Under the pieces are notes generated by a model. It made no database searches. It was given only the letters and a program-made list of their open reading frames with translations, and was not told the origin of the DNA. From Myxococcales bacterium (lineage in GTDB: Bacteria; Myxococcota_A; Polyangia; Nannocystales; Nannocystaceae): DNA of 64,000 bases. The DNA is taken from assembly GCA_020633315.1 (NCBI GenBank), contig JACKDV010000001.1, positions 1 through 64,000 on the forward strand. The letters run 5' to 3'. A program made the translations under genes and the position numbers. This document shows positions 1-8,973 of the stretch, piece after piece. Within the stretch, counting starts at the first letter, position 1. Every line of letters starts with the position of its first letter.

Positions 1-1829
1 CCGTCGCCCGGATCCACCTGCACCCGCACCCGCGGGGCGCCCAGGGTCGGGTCGCCGCCCTCGAAGCCGAAGCGCACGACCTCGGTCCGCATCATGCCCG
101 TGGTCACGTCCTGCACCAGCGTGCCCGGATCGTCGCTGCTCTCGAGCGCGCGCGGCTCGAAGGCCTCGGGCTCGGCCAGGGTGGGCGCCTCCTCCACGAA
201 GGGCGGTAGATCACCGCCGGTGAGCAGCTGGTCGACCACCTCCAGCTGCCGGTCCACCAGGGTGCGCGCCGCGAACGGCCCCCACAGGCTCATCTCGCTC
301 TCGTAGCCGCCCTGGAACCAGTCGTCGGGGTGGGTGAGGTACAGCAGGTGGTCCTGGCTGTAGCCCAGCCCCAGCACCGTGGCCGAGGGGTCGCGCGCGG
401 CCATCTGCTCGCGCAGGTAGTGCATCACCGAGTACGCGGGCTCGCCGGGCAGCGTCACCAGGTAGAGATCGTCGAGCCGCGCCGCGCTCAGGTAGGTCTG
501 GTGGGCCTCGGGGTGCGGCGCCCGTCCCAGCAGCAGCTCCACGGGGATGCAGTTCTTGTCGAGCCCCTCCATCGAGGTCGCGGGGTCGTCGTCGGCCGGG
601 ACCGCGTCGTTGGTGCACTGCCAGCCGCCCCAGGTGTAGGTGGTGGGGGTGCCCAGCCAGGTGCCCTGGAACTCGGGCACCTCGTCGTAGCCGAAGGTCT
701 CGTAGCGCAGCTCGATGCGCTGGGAGTGGACGTCGAGGGCCAGCTCGTCGCGCCACGAGAGCCCGTCGTACAGCGACAGCAGGCTCGGCGCCGCGGCGTT
801 GCCCAGCACCTCGGCGCGGGCGATCCCCTCGTGCCCGAGCTGCCCGCCCGCCGGCGAGGCGTCGCCGCCCCCCGCCTGCATGAACATGCCCAGGATCGGC
901 TCCCCGTGGGCCTCGAAGAAGCGCTGCTCGAACATCATCTCGAGCCCGCCCGGGGCGTCCTCGGTGAGCAGCTCGTTGTCGGAGTCGAGCAGCGTGCCGT
1001 GCATCCCGAAGTTGAGCACTGCGGCCAGCGGCGTGCCGTCGGGGCGCCGCACCGCCAGCATGGTGAGCCGAGGATCCTTGCCGTAGAGGAAGTCGTTCTC
1101 CCCGCGGCGGTCGCGATACACGAGATCGGAGGGATCCCAGTCCTCCTGCACCCCGTAGGCCCACTGCGCGGGCGCGAGCTGGTTGCGCGCGTCCATGATG
1201 GTGTCGGCGAACGCGGTGGCCAGCACGTCGATGACCTCCTCGTCGGCGGTGTCGGCCCCCACCTCGGCCAGCATGTCGGGCAGCCGCCAGTAGCGGGCGT
1301 GGACGTGGTGCGAGTGGGTGGCCCCCGTGATGATTCGCCCCGCGAGGTCCACCCCGTGGAGCTCCATCATCTTGGCCACGATCGCGTCGGTGAGCCCGGA
1401 CTCGCTGCTCATGGTGGGCACCTTGACCAGCACCAGCTCCTCCTCGCCGGCCCGGAGCACCATGGCCTTGATGGTGGGCAGCGCATGGAAGCCGCGCGAG
1501 GCGAAGAACGCCCCCGCCCAGGCCGAGCCCAGCCCTCCGGTGCGGCCGCCGTAGCCCGCCATCGACACGCCCACGGGGCGATCGAGGTAGCGCATCGCCA
1601 CGCCGGCCTGCAGCGGCGCGGGCTCGATCACCCCGCCGGTCTCGTCGGTGTCGGTGCCGTCGGTGACCTCGCCGGTGCCCGTGGCGTCGAGCCCCGTCGA
1701 GCTGGTCGGCTCGCCCGTGGTCCCGCTGCTCGAGCCGTCCCCGGGATCGACCGGGACGTCGTCCCGGCACCCGGTGACCAGCACGAGACCGCCGAGCCAC
1801 GCCCACGTCGTCCATCCCCGCCGCTGCAT
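1..1829 (-). CDS. Neutral/alkaline ceramidase-like lipoprotein (3' end outside window)
   Basis: The minus-strand frame from ATG 1829 stays open to the window edge, about 609 codons, so the C-terminus is missing. The N-terminus has a signal peptide ending in a lipobox (LVTGC) and then a Ser/Thr/Gly/Asp linker of about 45 residues, which predicts a secreted, lipid-anchored protein. The body has features of the neutral ceramidase family, which hydrolyses the amide of ceramide to sphingosine and fatty acid: an early AGYGGRTGG stretch, a His-rich ATHSHHVHARY segment in the metal-binding region, a NFGMHGTLL segment, and a LGLGYSQDHLLYLTHP segment late in the protein. A long R-rich ORF in another frame here is a shadow. 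The upstream gene at 1972 is divergent. The substrate is not shown by the sequence, and another N-acyl amide is possible. Confidence 0.72.
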   Translation of the reverse strand, partial: MQRRGWTTWAWLGGLVLVTGCRDDVPVDPGDGSSSGTTGEPTSSTGLDATGTGEVTDGTDTDETGGVIEPAPLQAGVAMRYLDRPVGVSMAGYGGRTGGLGSAWAGAFFASRGFHALPTIKAMVLRAGEEELVLVKVPTMSSESGLTDAIVAKMMELHGVDLAGRIITGATHSHHVHARYWRLPDMLAEVGADTADEEVIDVLATAFADTIMDARNQLAPAQWAYGVQEDWDPSDLVYRDRRGENDFLYGKDPRLTMLAVRRPDGTPLAAVLNFGMHGTLLDSDNELLTEDAPGGLEMMFEQRFFEAHGEPILGMFMQAGGGDASPAGGQLGHEGIARAEVLGNAAAPSLLSLYDGLSWRDELALDVHSQRIELRYETFGYDEVPEFQGTWLGTPTTYTWGGWQCTNDAVPADDDPATSMEGLDKNCIPVELLLGRAPHPEAHQTYLSAARLDDLYLVTLPGEPAYSVMHYLREQMAARDPSATVLGLGYSQDHLLYLTHPDDWFQGGYESEMSLWGPFAARTLVDRQLEVVDQLLTGGDLPPFVEEAPTLAEPEAFEPRALESSDDPGTLVQDVTTGMMRTEVVRFGFEGGDPTLGAPRVRVQVDPGD

Positions 1830-1971
1830 GGCGCCCACAGTAGCGGACCTCGGCCGCGCGTGGACGAGCCCCGGCGCCGCATGCCCGACATGAGGATCAT
1901 CTCACCCGTGCGTCCGCGAGGGCGTCCTTCTCCCTTGCCAACGCTGCGGCCGACGGGGTTCAACATCCATC

Positions 1972-4056
1972 ATGGTCAAGCCCATTCGTCTTCGTACGGC
2001 CCTGAGCTCGTTGTTGGTGTCGATGGCCTGTGGAGACGACCTCCCGCCGGCGCAGGGGGGCTCCTCGACGGGGACGGATGCCTCGACCGGCGGCGGGACC
2101 ACGGCGGTGGTCGACGACGGCAGCGGCACCTCCACCGGCGAGGGCAGCACCGACGACGGCGGCCCCCTCGATCCCGAGGACCTCGAGTGGCCGCTGCTCG
2201 AGTGCGATCCCCTGGTGCCCGAGTACTGCGCGTTCCCGTTCCCCTCCAACGTGTACACCGTGCCCTCCGACGGTGCGATCACCGGGCGCAGCGTGGAGCT
2301 GCCCATGGCCCCGTTCACCGCCGATCCCAACGCGGAGCCGTGGACCTGGTCGGATGGCTTCTCGCCCGCGGCGGGCATCACCACCTTCATGCCCGGCGCG
2401 ACCGCGACCGGCCTGCCCGGGCACGACGACATCGATGCCTCGCTCGCCGACGGCTCGCCCACCGTGCTCATCGACGCGGAGACCGGCGAGCGCATCGCCC
2501 ACTTCTCCGAGCTCGACTACAGCACCGACGACGCCGAGCGCCGGGCCCTGTTCATCCGCCCCGCCGTGCGCCTGCCGCCGGCGCGGCGCTACATCGTGGC
2601 CATCCGCGGCCTGGTCGACGCCGGGGGAGCGCTGCTGCCCGCCTCGCCCGCGTTCGCGGCGCTGCGCGACCACACCGATCTGCCCGAGGAGCCCTCGGTC
2701 GAGGCGCGCCGCGAGCTCTACGGAGACATCTTCTATCGGCTGGGTCAGGCCGGGGTCGCGCGCGAGGACCTGCAGCTCGCGTGGGACTTCCACACCGCCT
2801 CCGACGAGAACACCACGGGCTGGCTGGTGCACATGCGCGACGAGGCGTTCGCCGAGCTGGGGGCCTCGGACAGCCCCCCGTACACGATCGACGTGGTGGA
2901 CACCATGTGGAACTCCACCGACTTCCTGTATCGGCTCGAGGGGACCTTCCAGGCCCCGCTCTACCTCGACACCGACTACCCGGCCACCGGTCGCCTCGTG
3001 CACGGCCCCGACGGCATGCCCGTGGCCAGCGGCACGATCGACGTGCCGTTTTGGATGATCGTCCCGCGCACGGCCGAGACCGAGCCGGCCGCGCTGCTGC
3101 AGCACGGCCACGGCCTGCTGGGCTCGGGCTCGCAGATCGAGGGCAGCCACTTCCGCGAGATGGCCACCCAGTACAACTACGTGGTGTTCGGCGTGGACTG
3201 GATCGGCATGGCCGAGGAGGACTACCTCCCGATTGCGGCCACGGTCTCGGCCACGGGCGCCACCGGGCTCGCGGTGCTGACCGATCGCATGCACCAGGGG
3301 GCTCTCCACCAGCTGCTGGCCATGCGCCTGGCGTGGGCCGGGCTGGCCGAGGATCCGCTGCTGACGGGGCTCATCGATCCCGACCAGCGCTACTGGTACG
3401 GCATCAGCCAGGGCGGCATCCTGGGCGGCGTGTACATGGCGACCACCACCGAGGTGGAGCGCGGCGTGCTCGACGTGCTGGGGCAGCCCTACAACACGCT
3501 GCTGACCCGCAGCGTGGACTTCGAGGACTTCTTCTCGCTGATGCGCCTGGCCTATCCCGATCCGCTCGACGTGGCCCAGGTGCTGCTGTCGCTGCAGATG
3601 CTGTGGGATCGGGTGGAGCCGGAGGGGTACTCGCACCGCATCATCGACGACCCGCTGCCCAACACGCCGTCGCACGAGGTGCTGATGACCGCGGCGATCG
3701 GCGACCACCAGGTGACCACGCTGGGGGCCCACAACATGGCGCGCTCGGCCGGGGTGCCGCACTTCGACAGCGGCCTGCGCGAGATCTGGGGGCTCCCGCT
3801 GGTCTCGGACACCCACATGGGCTCGGCGCTGGTGGAGTACGACTTCGGGCTGCCGCCCGATCCCGCGTGCAATCGCCCGCAGTCGGCCTGCACCGACCCC
3901 CACGGGCGGCTGCGACGGCTGCCGGAGGCCCGCGATCAGATCGATCACTTCCTGCGCAGCGGCGAGGTGGTCAACTTCTGTGCCGGCGGCGTGTGCAGCT
4001 TCCCCGACGAGGGCATGTGTGCCCCCGGCGAGATGACGCCCGACGTCTGCGAGTAG
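1972..4056 (+). CDS. Large secreted lipoprotein with alpha/beta-hydrolase signature
   Basis: The 694-aa protein has a basic N-terminus, a hydrophobic segment and a lipobox (VSMAC), then an STG-rich linker to about residue 60. The body is rich in Trp, Tyr and Asp, as in secreted enzymes. Two stretches point to an alpha/beta-hydrolase fold: QHGHGLLGSG, which could be the oxyanion-hole strand, and YGISQGGILGG, a GxSxG nucleophile elbow, with a downstream SDTHMGS that could carry the His. A lipase or esterase role in the outer membrane or periplasm is inferred, and the substrate is unknown. It is divergent from the ceramidase-like gene, and a strong hairpin follows the stop. Confidence 0.65.
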   Translation: MVKPIRLRTALSSLLVSMACGDDLPPAQGGSSTGTDASTGGGTTAVVDDGSGTSTGEGSTDDGGPLDPEDLEWPLLECDPLVPEYCAFPFPSNVYTVPSDGAITGRSVELPMAPFTADPNAEPWTWSDGFSPAAGITTFMPGATATGLPGHDDIDASLADGSPTVLIDAETGERIAHFSELDYSTDDAERRALFIRPAVRLPPARRYIVAIRGLVDAGGALLPASPAFAALRDHTDLPEEPSVEARRELYGDIFYRLGQAGVAREDLQLAWDFHTASDENTTGWLVHMRDEAFAELGASDSPPYTIDVVDTMWNSTDFLYRLEGTFQAPLYLDTDYPATGRLVHGPDGMPVASGTIDVPFWMIVPRTAETEPAALLQHGHGLLGSGSQIEGSHFREMATQYNYVVFGVDWIGMAEEDYLPIAATVSATGATGLAVLTDRMHQGALHQLLAMRLAWAGLAEDPLLTGLIDPDQRYWYGISQGGILGGVYMATTTEVERGVLDVLGQPYNTLLTRSVDFEDFFSLMRLAYPDPLDVAQVLLSLQMLWDRVEPEGYSHRIIDDPLPNTPSHEVLMTAAIGDHQVTTLGAHNMARSAGVPHFDSGLREIWGLPLVSDTHMGSALVEYDFGLPPDPACNRPQSACTDPHGRLRRLPEARDQIDHFLRSGEVVNFCAGGVCSFPDEGMCAPGEMTPDVCE

Positions 4057-4059
4057 CTC

Positions 4060-4089
4060 CGGCTACGCTCGTGAAACGAGCGTGAGCCG
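4060..4089 (+). terminator. Hairpin after the hydrolase lipoprotein gene
   Basis: Starting four bases past the stop codon, CGGCTACGCTCGT pairs with ACGAGCGTGAGCCG across a GAA loop: 13 base pairs with one bulged G. There is no T-run, so intrinsic termination is likely but not certain. Confidence 0.55.
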
Positions 4090-4155
4090 AACCGCCGATT
4101 GAGCGACTGTCCCTCGCTGGCTCGCGCCAGGCCCCGGCGATACTCTGCGGCGGTG

Positions 4156-5700
4156 ATGCGAGGACTCTGGATGGTCGCGACCGTGGCGCTGCTCGGCTGC
4201 CGCGGTGGGCAGGAGGTCGGGAGCACGGACGAGGGCACCGGGACGAGCGAGGGCACGACCGGCGGCGCCGCCTCGTCGTCCACCTCGGGGGCGAGCCTCG
4301 ACTCGAGCGGCACCACCACCGCCGACTCGGGATCGAGCTCGGGCTCGGGCGAGGACGAGTCCTCGACCGGCGAGCCCCCGGTCGAGGATCCCTGGGAGCC
4401 GGGCACGGTCCTGCCCACGCCCGAGGGGCCCAATGAGCGGGGCCTGCTCGATCGTCGCGGGGCGATCCACACCCACTCGGTCTACTCGCACGACGCCTGC
4501 GATGGCATGCCGCACGACGCCCGCGGCGTGCCCGACCCCGTGTGCCTGGAGGATCTGCGCCGCGCCCTGTGCCAGACCCAGCACGACTTCGTGATGCTCA
4601 CCGATCACGGTGACTCGTTCGCGAGCAACTCGTACCCCGAGGTCCTGCTGTACGACCCGGCGCGCGGAGACGTGCTGGTCGAGCGCGACGACGCCCCGGT
4701 GGCGAGCTGGGCCGGCTGCGTGGGGCAGGAGGTGGTGCCCGAGCGTCCCACCCTGATCATGGCGGGCACCGAGACCGGCACGATGCCGGTCGGCCTCGAG
4801 CACCACGCTCCGGGGCTCGACGCCACCTACGGCTCGGTGACCCCCGAGGCGATCGAGGAGCTGCGCGCGGCCGGGGCGGTGGTCCTGGTCGCGCACACCG
4901 AGGACTGGGACGTGGCGCAGCTCGTCGACCTGCCGCTCGACGGCTTCGAGATGTACAACCTGCACGCCAACCTCGAGGCCAACTTCGCGGCGGGGCTGGC
5001 CCTGCTCACCCAGATCCTCACCGGCGATCCGGGCCTGCCCCACAGCGATCTGGTGATCTTCCCGATCTGGCAGGAGGACTCGCGCTACATCGAGCGCTGG
5101 GGCAGCGTGCTGCACGGCGGGACGCGGCGGGTGACCACCATGGCCACCGATGCGCACCGCAACACCTTCCCGCAGGAGCTGCCCGACGGCGAGCGCATCG
5201 ACAGCTTCCGCCGCATGCTGCTGTGGTTCTCCAACCACCTGCTGGTGGATCCGGCCCCCGACGGGAGCTGGGACGACCTCGCGCTCAAGGACGCGCTGCT
5301 GGCCGGGCGGCTCTACGGCGTGTTCGAGTACATGGGCTACGCCGAGGGCTTCGACGCCGTGGTCGAGGCGGGCGGTGAGGTCCTCGAGATCGGCGCCGAC
5401 GTCTCGCTCGCCGACGGCCCGGAGATCGTGGTGCAGCGCCCGAGGGTGCAGCAGCTCGATCCCGAGGTCACGCCCCCCGTGATCACGATGCACGTGCTGC
5501 GGGCGATCGAAGGTGGCTTCGAGGTGGTCGCGACCGAGGCCGGTCCCGAGCTGCGCTACGAGCCCGATGCGCCCGGGGCCTATCGCGTGGAGGTCCGCAT
5601 CACCCCGCTGCACCTGAGCGACTACCTCGGCAGCCATGCCGACGGCGCGGCCACGCCCCGGGTGTGGATCTACGCCAATCCGTTCTATGTGCAGCCCTAG
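4156..5700 (+). CDS. PHP-domain (metal-dependent phosphoesterase-like) lipoprotein
   Basis: The ATG at 4156 gives a good signal peptide (MRGLWMVATVALLGC) with lipobox cysteine. An upstream in-frame ATG at 4099 would add a non-signal stretch, so 4156 is chosen (514 aa). A Ser/Gly/Thr linker of about 70 residues follows. The folded part carries the PHP metal-ligand pattern in order: AIHTHSVYSHD (HxH), VMLTDHGDS, GTETG, LVAHTED and MATDAHRN (DxH). PHP domains hydrolyse phosphate esters with a multi-metal site, but many secreted members have unknown substrates. It lies 99 bp after a hydrolase lipoprotein, on the same strand but with a hairpin between. A role in scavenging phosphate esters outside the inner membrane is inference. 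Confidence 0.7.
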   Translation: MRGLWMVATVALLGCRGGQEVGSTDEGTGTSEGTTGGAASSSTSGASLDSSGTTTADSGSSSGSGEDESSTGEPPVEDPWEPGTVLPTPEGPNERGLLDRRGAIHTHSVYSHDACDGMPHDARGVPDPVCLEDLRRALCQTQHDFVMLTDHGDSFASNSYPEVLLYDPARGDVLVERDDAPVASWAGCVGQEVVPERPTLIMAGTETGTMPVGLEHHAPGLDATYGSVTPEAIEELRAAGAVVLVAHTEDWDVAQLVDLPLDGFEMYNLHANLEANFAAGLALLTQILTGDPGLPHSDLVIFPIWQEDSRYIERWGSVLHGGTRRVTTMATDAHRNTFPQELPDGERIDSFRRMLLWFSNHLLVDPAPDGSWDDLALKDALLAGRLYGVFEYMGYAEGFDAVVEAGGEVLEIGADVSLADGPEIVVQRPRVQQLDPEVTPPVITMHVLRAIEGGFEVVATEAGPELRYEPDAPGAYRVEVRITPLHLSDYLGSHADGAATPRVWIYANPFYVQP

Positions 5701-5890
5701 GGCGCTGGCGAGGCGAGGGCGAGGTCGATGGGCCGGTCGCTCGGCCGTCGTCGAACGTCGTGTGATCTCAATGCCTTACCTGCAGCTCCGGCGAGCCCCG
5801 AGGGGCGACGGAACCGCGTCTCCGAGCATGGGGCCGCCGCTGGGCCCGCGCCCGAGGAGGCCTTGCTAGGATGCCGCCAGGCCTTCGCCC

Positions 5891-6598
5891 ATGAGCAACA
5901 AGCCCGGTCTGTTCAGCCGCATCAAGAACACCATCTCCAGCGCCCTCAACGACGCGGTCGACGCCGTGTCGGATCCCGGGCAGGAGGTGGCCCTGATGAT
6001 CGACGACCTCAAGACGCAGATCCAGGAGTCCGAGAAGGACCTGCGCCAGGCGATCGTCGACCGCAAGATGCTCGAGCGCAAGATCACCGAGCTCGAGGCG
6101 AGCGAGAAGGAGTGGCAGCGCAAGGCCGAGCAGGCCCTCAAGCTCGGCGACGAGGAGCTGGCCCGGGCCGCGCTGCGGCGCAAGGCCGACTACTCCATGC
6201 AGGTGCAGGAGGCCAAGGCGGGGCTCGCCGAGCAGACCCAGCTGGCCGAGACCATGCAGCGGCAGATCAAGGACGCCAAGGCCAAGCACAAGTCGCTCGA
6301 CCTGCGGCGCGGCTCGCTGATGGCCCAGGCCCGCGCGGCCAAGAAGGGCGTGGCGCCCGGCACCCTGAGCGACGGCGGCACGCTGTCGCGGCTCGACGAC
6401 ATCGAGAACAAGATCAACCAGCTCGAGGCCCTCAACGAGGTGCACGCCGAGCTCGACGGCGACGCGGCCAAGGAGGCCGAGATCGACGCCAAGCTGGCCG
6501 ACCTGGGCGGCGAGACCGAGCTCGAGGACGAGCTGGCCAAGCTCAAGGCCAAGATGGCCGTGGAGCAGAAGAGCCTGCCCAAGCCCGACGAGGACTGA
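5891..6598 (+). CDS. pspA: PspA/IM30-family membrane-stress protein
   Basis: The 235-aa protein begins with the amphipathic MSNKPGLFSRIKNTI segment typical of PspA N-termini, followed by almost uninterrupted charged coiled coil (heptads rich in E, K, L and Q) to about residue 225. The pattern LMIDDLKTQIQESEKDLRQA matches the conserved helix 1 to 2 region. PspA proteins bind damaged inner membrane as ESCRT-III-like oligomers and help keep proton motive force. No pspB, pspC or pspF lies beside it, so regulation is not the enterobacterial type. A 10-bp perfect hairpin follows the stop. Confidence 0.88.
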   Translation: MSNKPGLFSRIKNTISSALNDAVDAVSDPGQEVALMIDDLKTQIQESEKDLRQAIVDRKMLERKITELEASEKEWQRKAEQALKLGDEELARAALRRKADYSMQVQEAKAGLAEQTQLAETMQRQIKDAKAKHKSLDLRRGSLMAQARAAKKGVAPGTLSDGGTLSRLDDIENKINQLEALNEVHAELDGDAAKEAEIDAKLADLGGETELEDELAKLKAKMAVEQKSLPKPDED

Positions 6599-6623
6599 AG
6601 GCCGGCGAGGGCGAGAGGCTGGT

Positions 6624-6649
6624 CGCGAGCCCGGGCGTTCGGGCTCGCG
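6624..6649. terminator. Perfect 10-bp stem-loop between convergent pspA and a lipoprotein gene
   Basis: CGCGAGCCCG at 6624-6633 is the exact reverse complement of 6640-6649, with a 6-base loop. It sits between two converging genes (stops at 6598 and 6676), so it could end transcription from both sides. There is no T-tract. Confidence 0.55.
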
Positions 6650-6675
6650 CGCAGGGCGAGGCGGAGAGCGAGCGC

Positions 6676-7128
6676 CTACTCGGCCAGGGTGATCCCGCCG
6701 GCCTCGCGGCGGAACAGCAGCTCGGTGCCCCACAGCGGGGTCCCGTCGTTGGAGCGGGCGATGTCGATGGAGAGGCGGCCCGAGTCCTCCTCGTCGAGGA
6801 GCTTGTAGGCCACCTCGTGCTCGTAGTGCTCGCGCGGGCGCACGAAGCCGATCCACTCGCGGCTGCCCTCGGTGATCACGAAGCCGGTGCTGCTCACGTC
6901 GACCACGAGGTTGTCGGTCTGCTCGATGCCCTTGGCCGTCAGCTCGATCACCACCTTCACCTCGTCGGGCGCGACCTGCTGCCAGCCCACCTCCACCTCG
7001 AAGGTGGCGCCGGCGTCCTCCACGGTGTCGGTGACCGCGGGCCTCACGGTGGGCGGGGGCGGGGGCTTGGCGCAGCCGGGCGCGAGGGCGAGGCCGAGCG
7101 CGAGCACGGGAGCGATGGAGCGGAGCAT
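6676..7128 (-). CDS. Small lipoprotein of unknown function
   Basis: The 150-aa protein has a signal peptide with lipobox (LALAPGCAK) and a short Pro-rich spacer. The folded part is predicted to be mainly beta: alternating hydrophobic strands such as TFEVEVGWQQV, KVVIELTAKG and LVVDVSSTGFVI suggest a small Ig-like or beta-sandwich domain. No catalytic motif is visible. It is convergent with pspA and divergent from the membrane-protein gene at 7218, so it is probably a single-gene unit. Confidence 0.6.
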   Translation of the reverse strand: MLRSIAPVLALGLALAPGCAKPPPPPTVRPAVTDTVEDAGATFEVEVGWQQVAPDEVKVVIELTAKGIEQTDNLVVDVSSTGFVITEGSREWIGFVRPREHYEHEVAYKLLDEEDSGRLSIDIARSNDGTPLWGTELLFRREAGGITLAE

Positions 7129-7217
7129 GGCCGGAGGGTACCCGGGTTCGCGGCCGCATTGGGCGGGGCTCCCCGGCGCCGAGGCGTGGGGGCTATGCTC
7201 CGGCCTGCCTCCGCCCC

Positions 7218-8933
7218 ATGGTCCGGGTCCCCGACATTCGCCGGCTGAGCGACGGGCTGCGTCGCCGCGGATCCCTGCTGCTGGTGCTGTGGCTGGGCTT
7301 CGTGCTCGGGGCGCTGTTCCCGTACTTCGAGGCCACCCGCAACGCCAACGAGCGCCCGCGCCTGATGCAGGGGATCGCCCTGGTCGAGGAGGGCTCGTGG
7401 GCGATCGATGGGCCGTCGGTGCGTCGCCTCGATCCGGGCCCCGACGTGTCGCGCAGCCAGGCCGACGGCCACCTCTATCCCAACAAGCCGCCCGGCACCT
7501 CGCTGGCGGCCGCGGCGGGCTATCGCGTGGCGCGAGCGCTGGCCGACGCCGACGATCCGCTGAGCCTTCGCACCTATACCTGGTGGGCGCGGCTGCTCGG
7601 GGGCCTGCTGCCCACGCTCGTGCTGGCGTGGCTGATGATCCGCCGCCTCGCCGCCGGCTTCGGGCCCGCCGTGGGAGCGGCCGCGGTGGTGCTCTACGCC
7701 CTGGGCACGCCGGCCGCCGCGTATGCGCACCTCTTGTACGGACACCAGCTCGCCGCGGTGTTCCTCTACGCGGGCATCCTCGTGCTCGTCGACGCCGGGG
7801 CCGAGCCGGTGGACCCGCGGCGCGCGGGGCTGGGTGCGGCGCTCGGCGGCATGCTGGCCGGCGCCGCGGTGGGGGTGGAGTACGGGGCGGTGTTCGCCGC
7901 GGTCCCCATCGCGGGGCTGCTGCTGGCCCGCGTGCGACGGCCCGGCGGGCTGGTCGTGCTGCTGTGTGGCCTGGCCGGAGCGCTGGTGCCCATCGGCCTG
8001 CTCGCCGCCTACCAAGACGCGGCCTTCGGATCGCCGTGGTCGACGGGCTACCACCACGTGACCAACGCCGGCTTCGCGGCCAAGCACGGGCAGGGCCTGC
8101 TGGGTCTGGGGCTGCCGCGCCTCGAGGCGGTGCACGCCCACCTGCTGTCGGCCGACGGGGGCCTGCTGTGGTGGGCGCCCACGGTGGTGGCGGCGCTCTA
8201 CGGCCTGGGCCAGCTCTCGCTCGAGAGCGGCCCGCTGCGGGCGGAGGCGCGGGTCCACCTCGGGGTGGTGGCGATCTACCTGCTGGTGGTGTGCAGCCTG
8301 AGCTTCGAGGGCGGCTGGCGGGTCGGTCCGCGCTACCTGGTGGTCGCGCTGCCCTCGCTGGCGATGGGCTGGGCCCACGCGATCTCCCAGCTCCGCGTGC
8401 GTCCCGTGGGCATGGCCGTGCTCGCTGCGCTGGGCACCTATGCCGTGGTGGTCAACGGGCTGGCGGCCAACCTGTGGCCCCACCTCGATCTCACCAACAT
8501 CCACCAGCCCGTGGCCGAGGTGCTGCTGCCGCTGTGGGACCACGACCGCGAGCCCTACGATCTGGTGCGCATGGCCATCGGACGCTCGGGGCTGCGCCTG
8601 GTGGTGGGGGGCAGCGTGGTGGGGCTGTGGGCGATGCTGGCCGCCTGCGCCGAGGGGGGCTACCGCATGGCCGCGGGGATCATCGGGGGAGCACTGACGG
8701 GTTTGCTCCTGGTCCAGGCCACGCGCGAGATGGAGCCGCACCCGCTGGGCGAGCGCAACCTCGCGTACATCGAGCGGATCTGGGAGCCCACCGCGGCCGG
8801 TCCCGGTCGTAGCGCATTGCTCGCCGTGGGCTCGCGCACCGAGGCCGGGGGCGACTCGACGGCGGGCGAATCCTCGCGGGGGGGCTCCCGTCCAAGGGGG
8901 CGCCGCCGGGGCCGTGACCCCCGCGACGAATGA
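7218..8933 (+). CDS. Polytopic membrane protein, possible GT-C-type glycosyltransferase relative
   Basis: The 571-aa protein has roughly ten hydrophobic segments (for example LLLVLWLGFVLGALFPYF near the start). Between TM1 and TM2 is a periplasmic loop with the order ERPRLMQGIALVEEGSW ... LYPNKPPGTSLAA. That arrangement (early acidic residue, then a PNKPPG-type stretch) resembles the first loop of membrane glycosyltransferases that use polyprenyl-phosphate sugars. This is family resemblance only, and donor and acceptor are unknown. The last 50 residues are hydrophilic and Arg/Gly-rich. The next gene starts 40 bp downstream on the same strand. Confidence 0.6.
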   Translation: MVRVPDIRRLSDGLRRRGSLLLVLWLGFVLGALFPYFEATRNANERPRLMQGIALVEEGSWAIDGPSVRRLDPGPDVSRSQADGHLYPNKPPGTSLAAAAGYRVARALADADDPLSLRTYTWWARLLGGLLPTLVLAWLMIRRLAAGFGPAVGAAAVVLYALGTPAAAYAHLLYGHQLAAVFLYAGILVLVDAGAEPVDPRRAGLGAALGGMLAGAAVGVEYGAVFAAVPIAGLLLARVRRPGGLVVLLCGLAGALVPIGLLAAYQDAAFGSPWSTGYHHVTNAGFAAKHGQGLLGLGLPRLEAVHAHLLSADGGLLWWAPTVVAALYGLGQLSLESGPLRAEARVHLGVVAIYLLVVCSLSFEGGWRVGPRYLVVALPSLAMGWAHAISQLRVRPVGMAVLAALGTYAVVVNGLAANLWPHLDLTNIHQPVAEVLLPLWDHDREPYDLVRMAIGRSGLRLVVGGSVVGLWAMLAACAEGGYRMAAGIIGGALTGLLLVQATREMEPHPLGERNLAYIERIWEPTAAGPGRSALLAVGSRTEAGGDSTAGESSRGGSRPRGRRRGRDPRDE

Positions 8934-8973
8934 TACGTTCGAGCCGACCCCGAGACCGGAGCAGACCCCCACG

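Noticed and set aside
211..1815. Long R/G/A-rich minus-strand ORF starting MDDVGVARR
   Set aside because: It is a frame-shifted shadow of the ceramidase-like frame, with the low-complexity Arg/Gly/Ala text typical of high-GC shadows. Many similar ORFs (for example 330-4085, 5728-7248, 52002-53930) were left out for the same reason.
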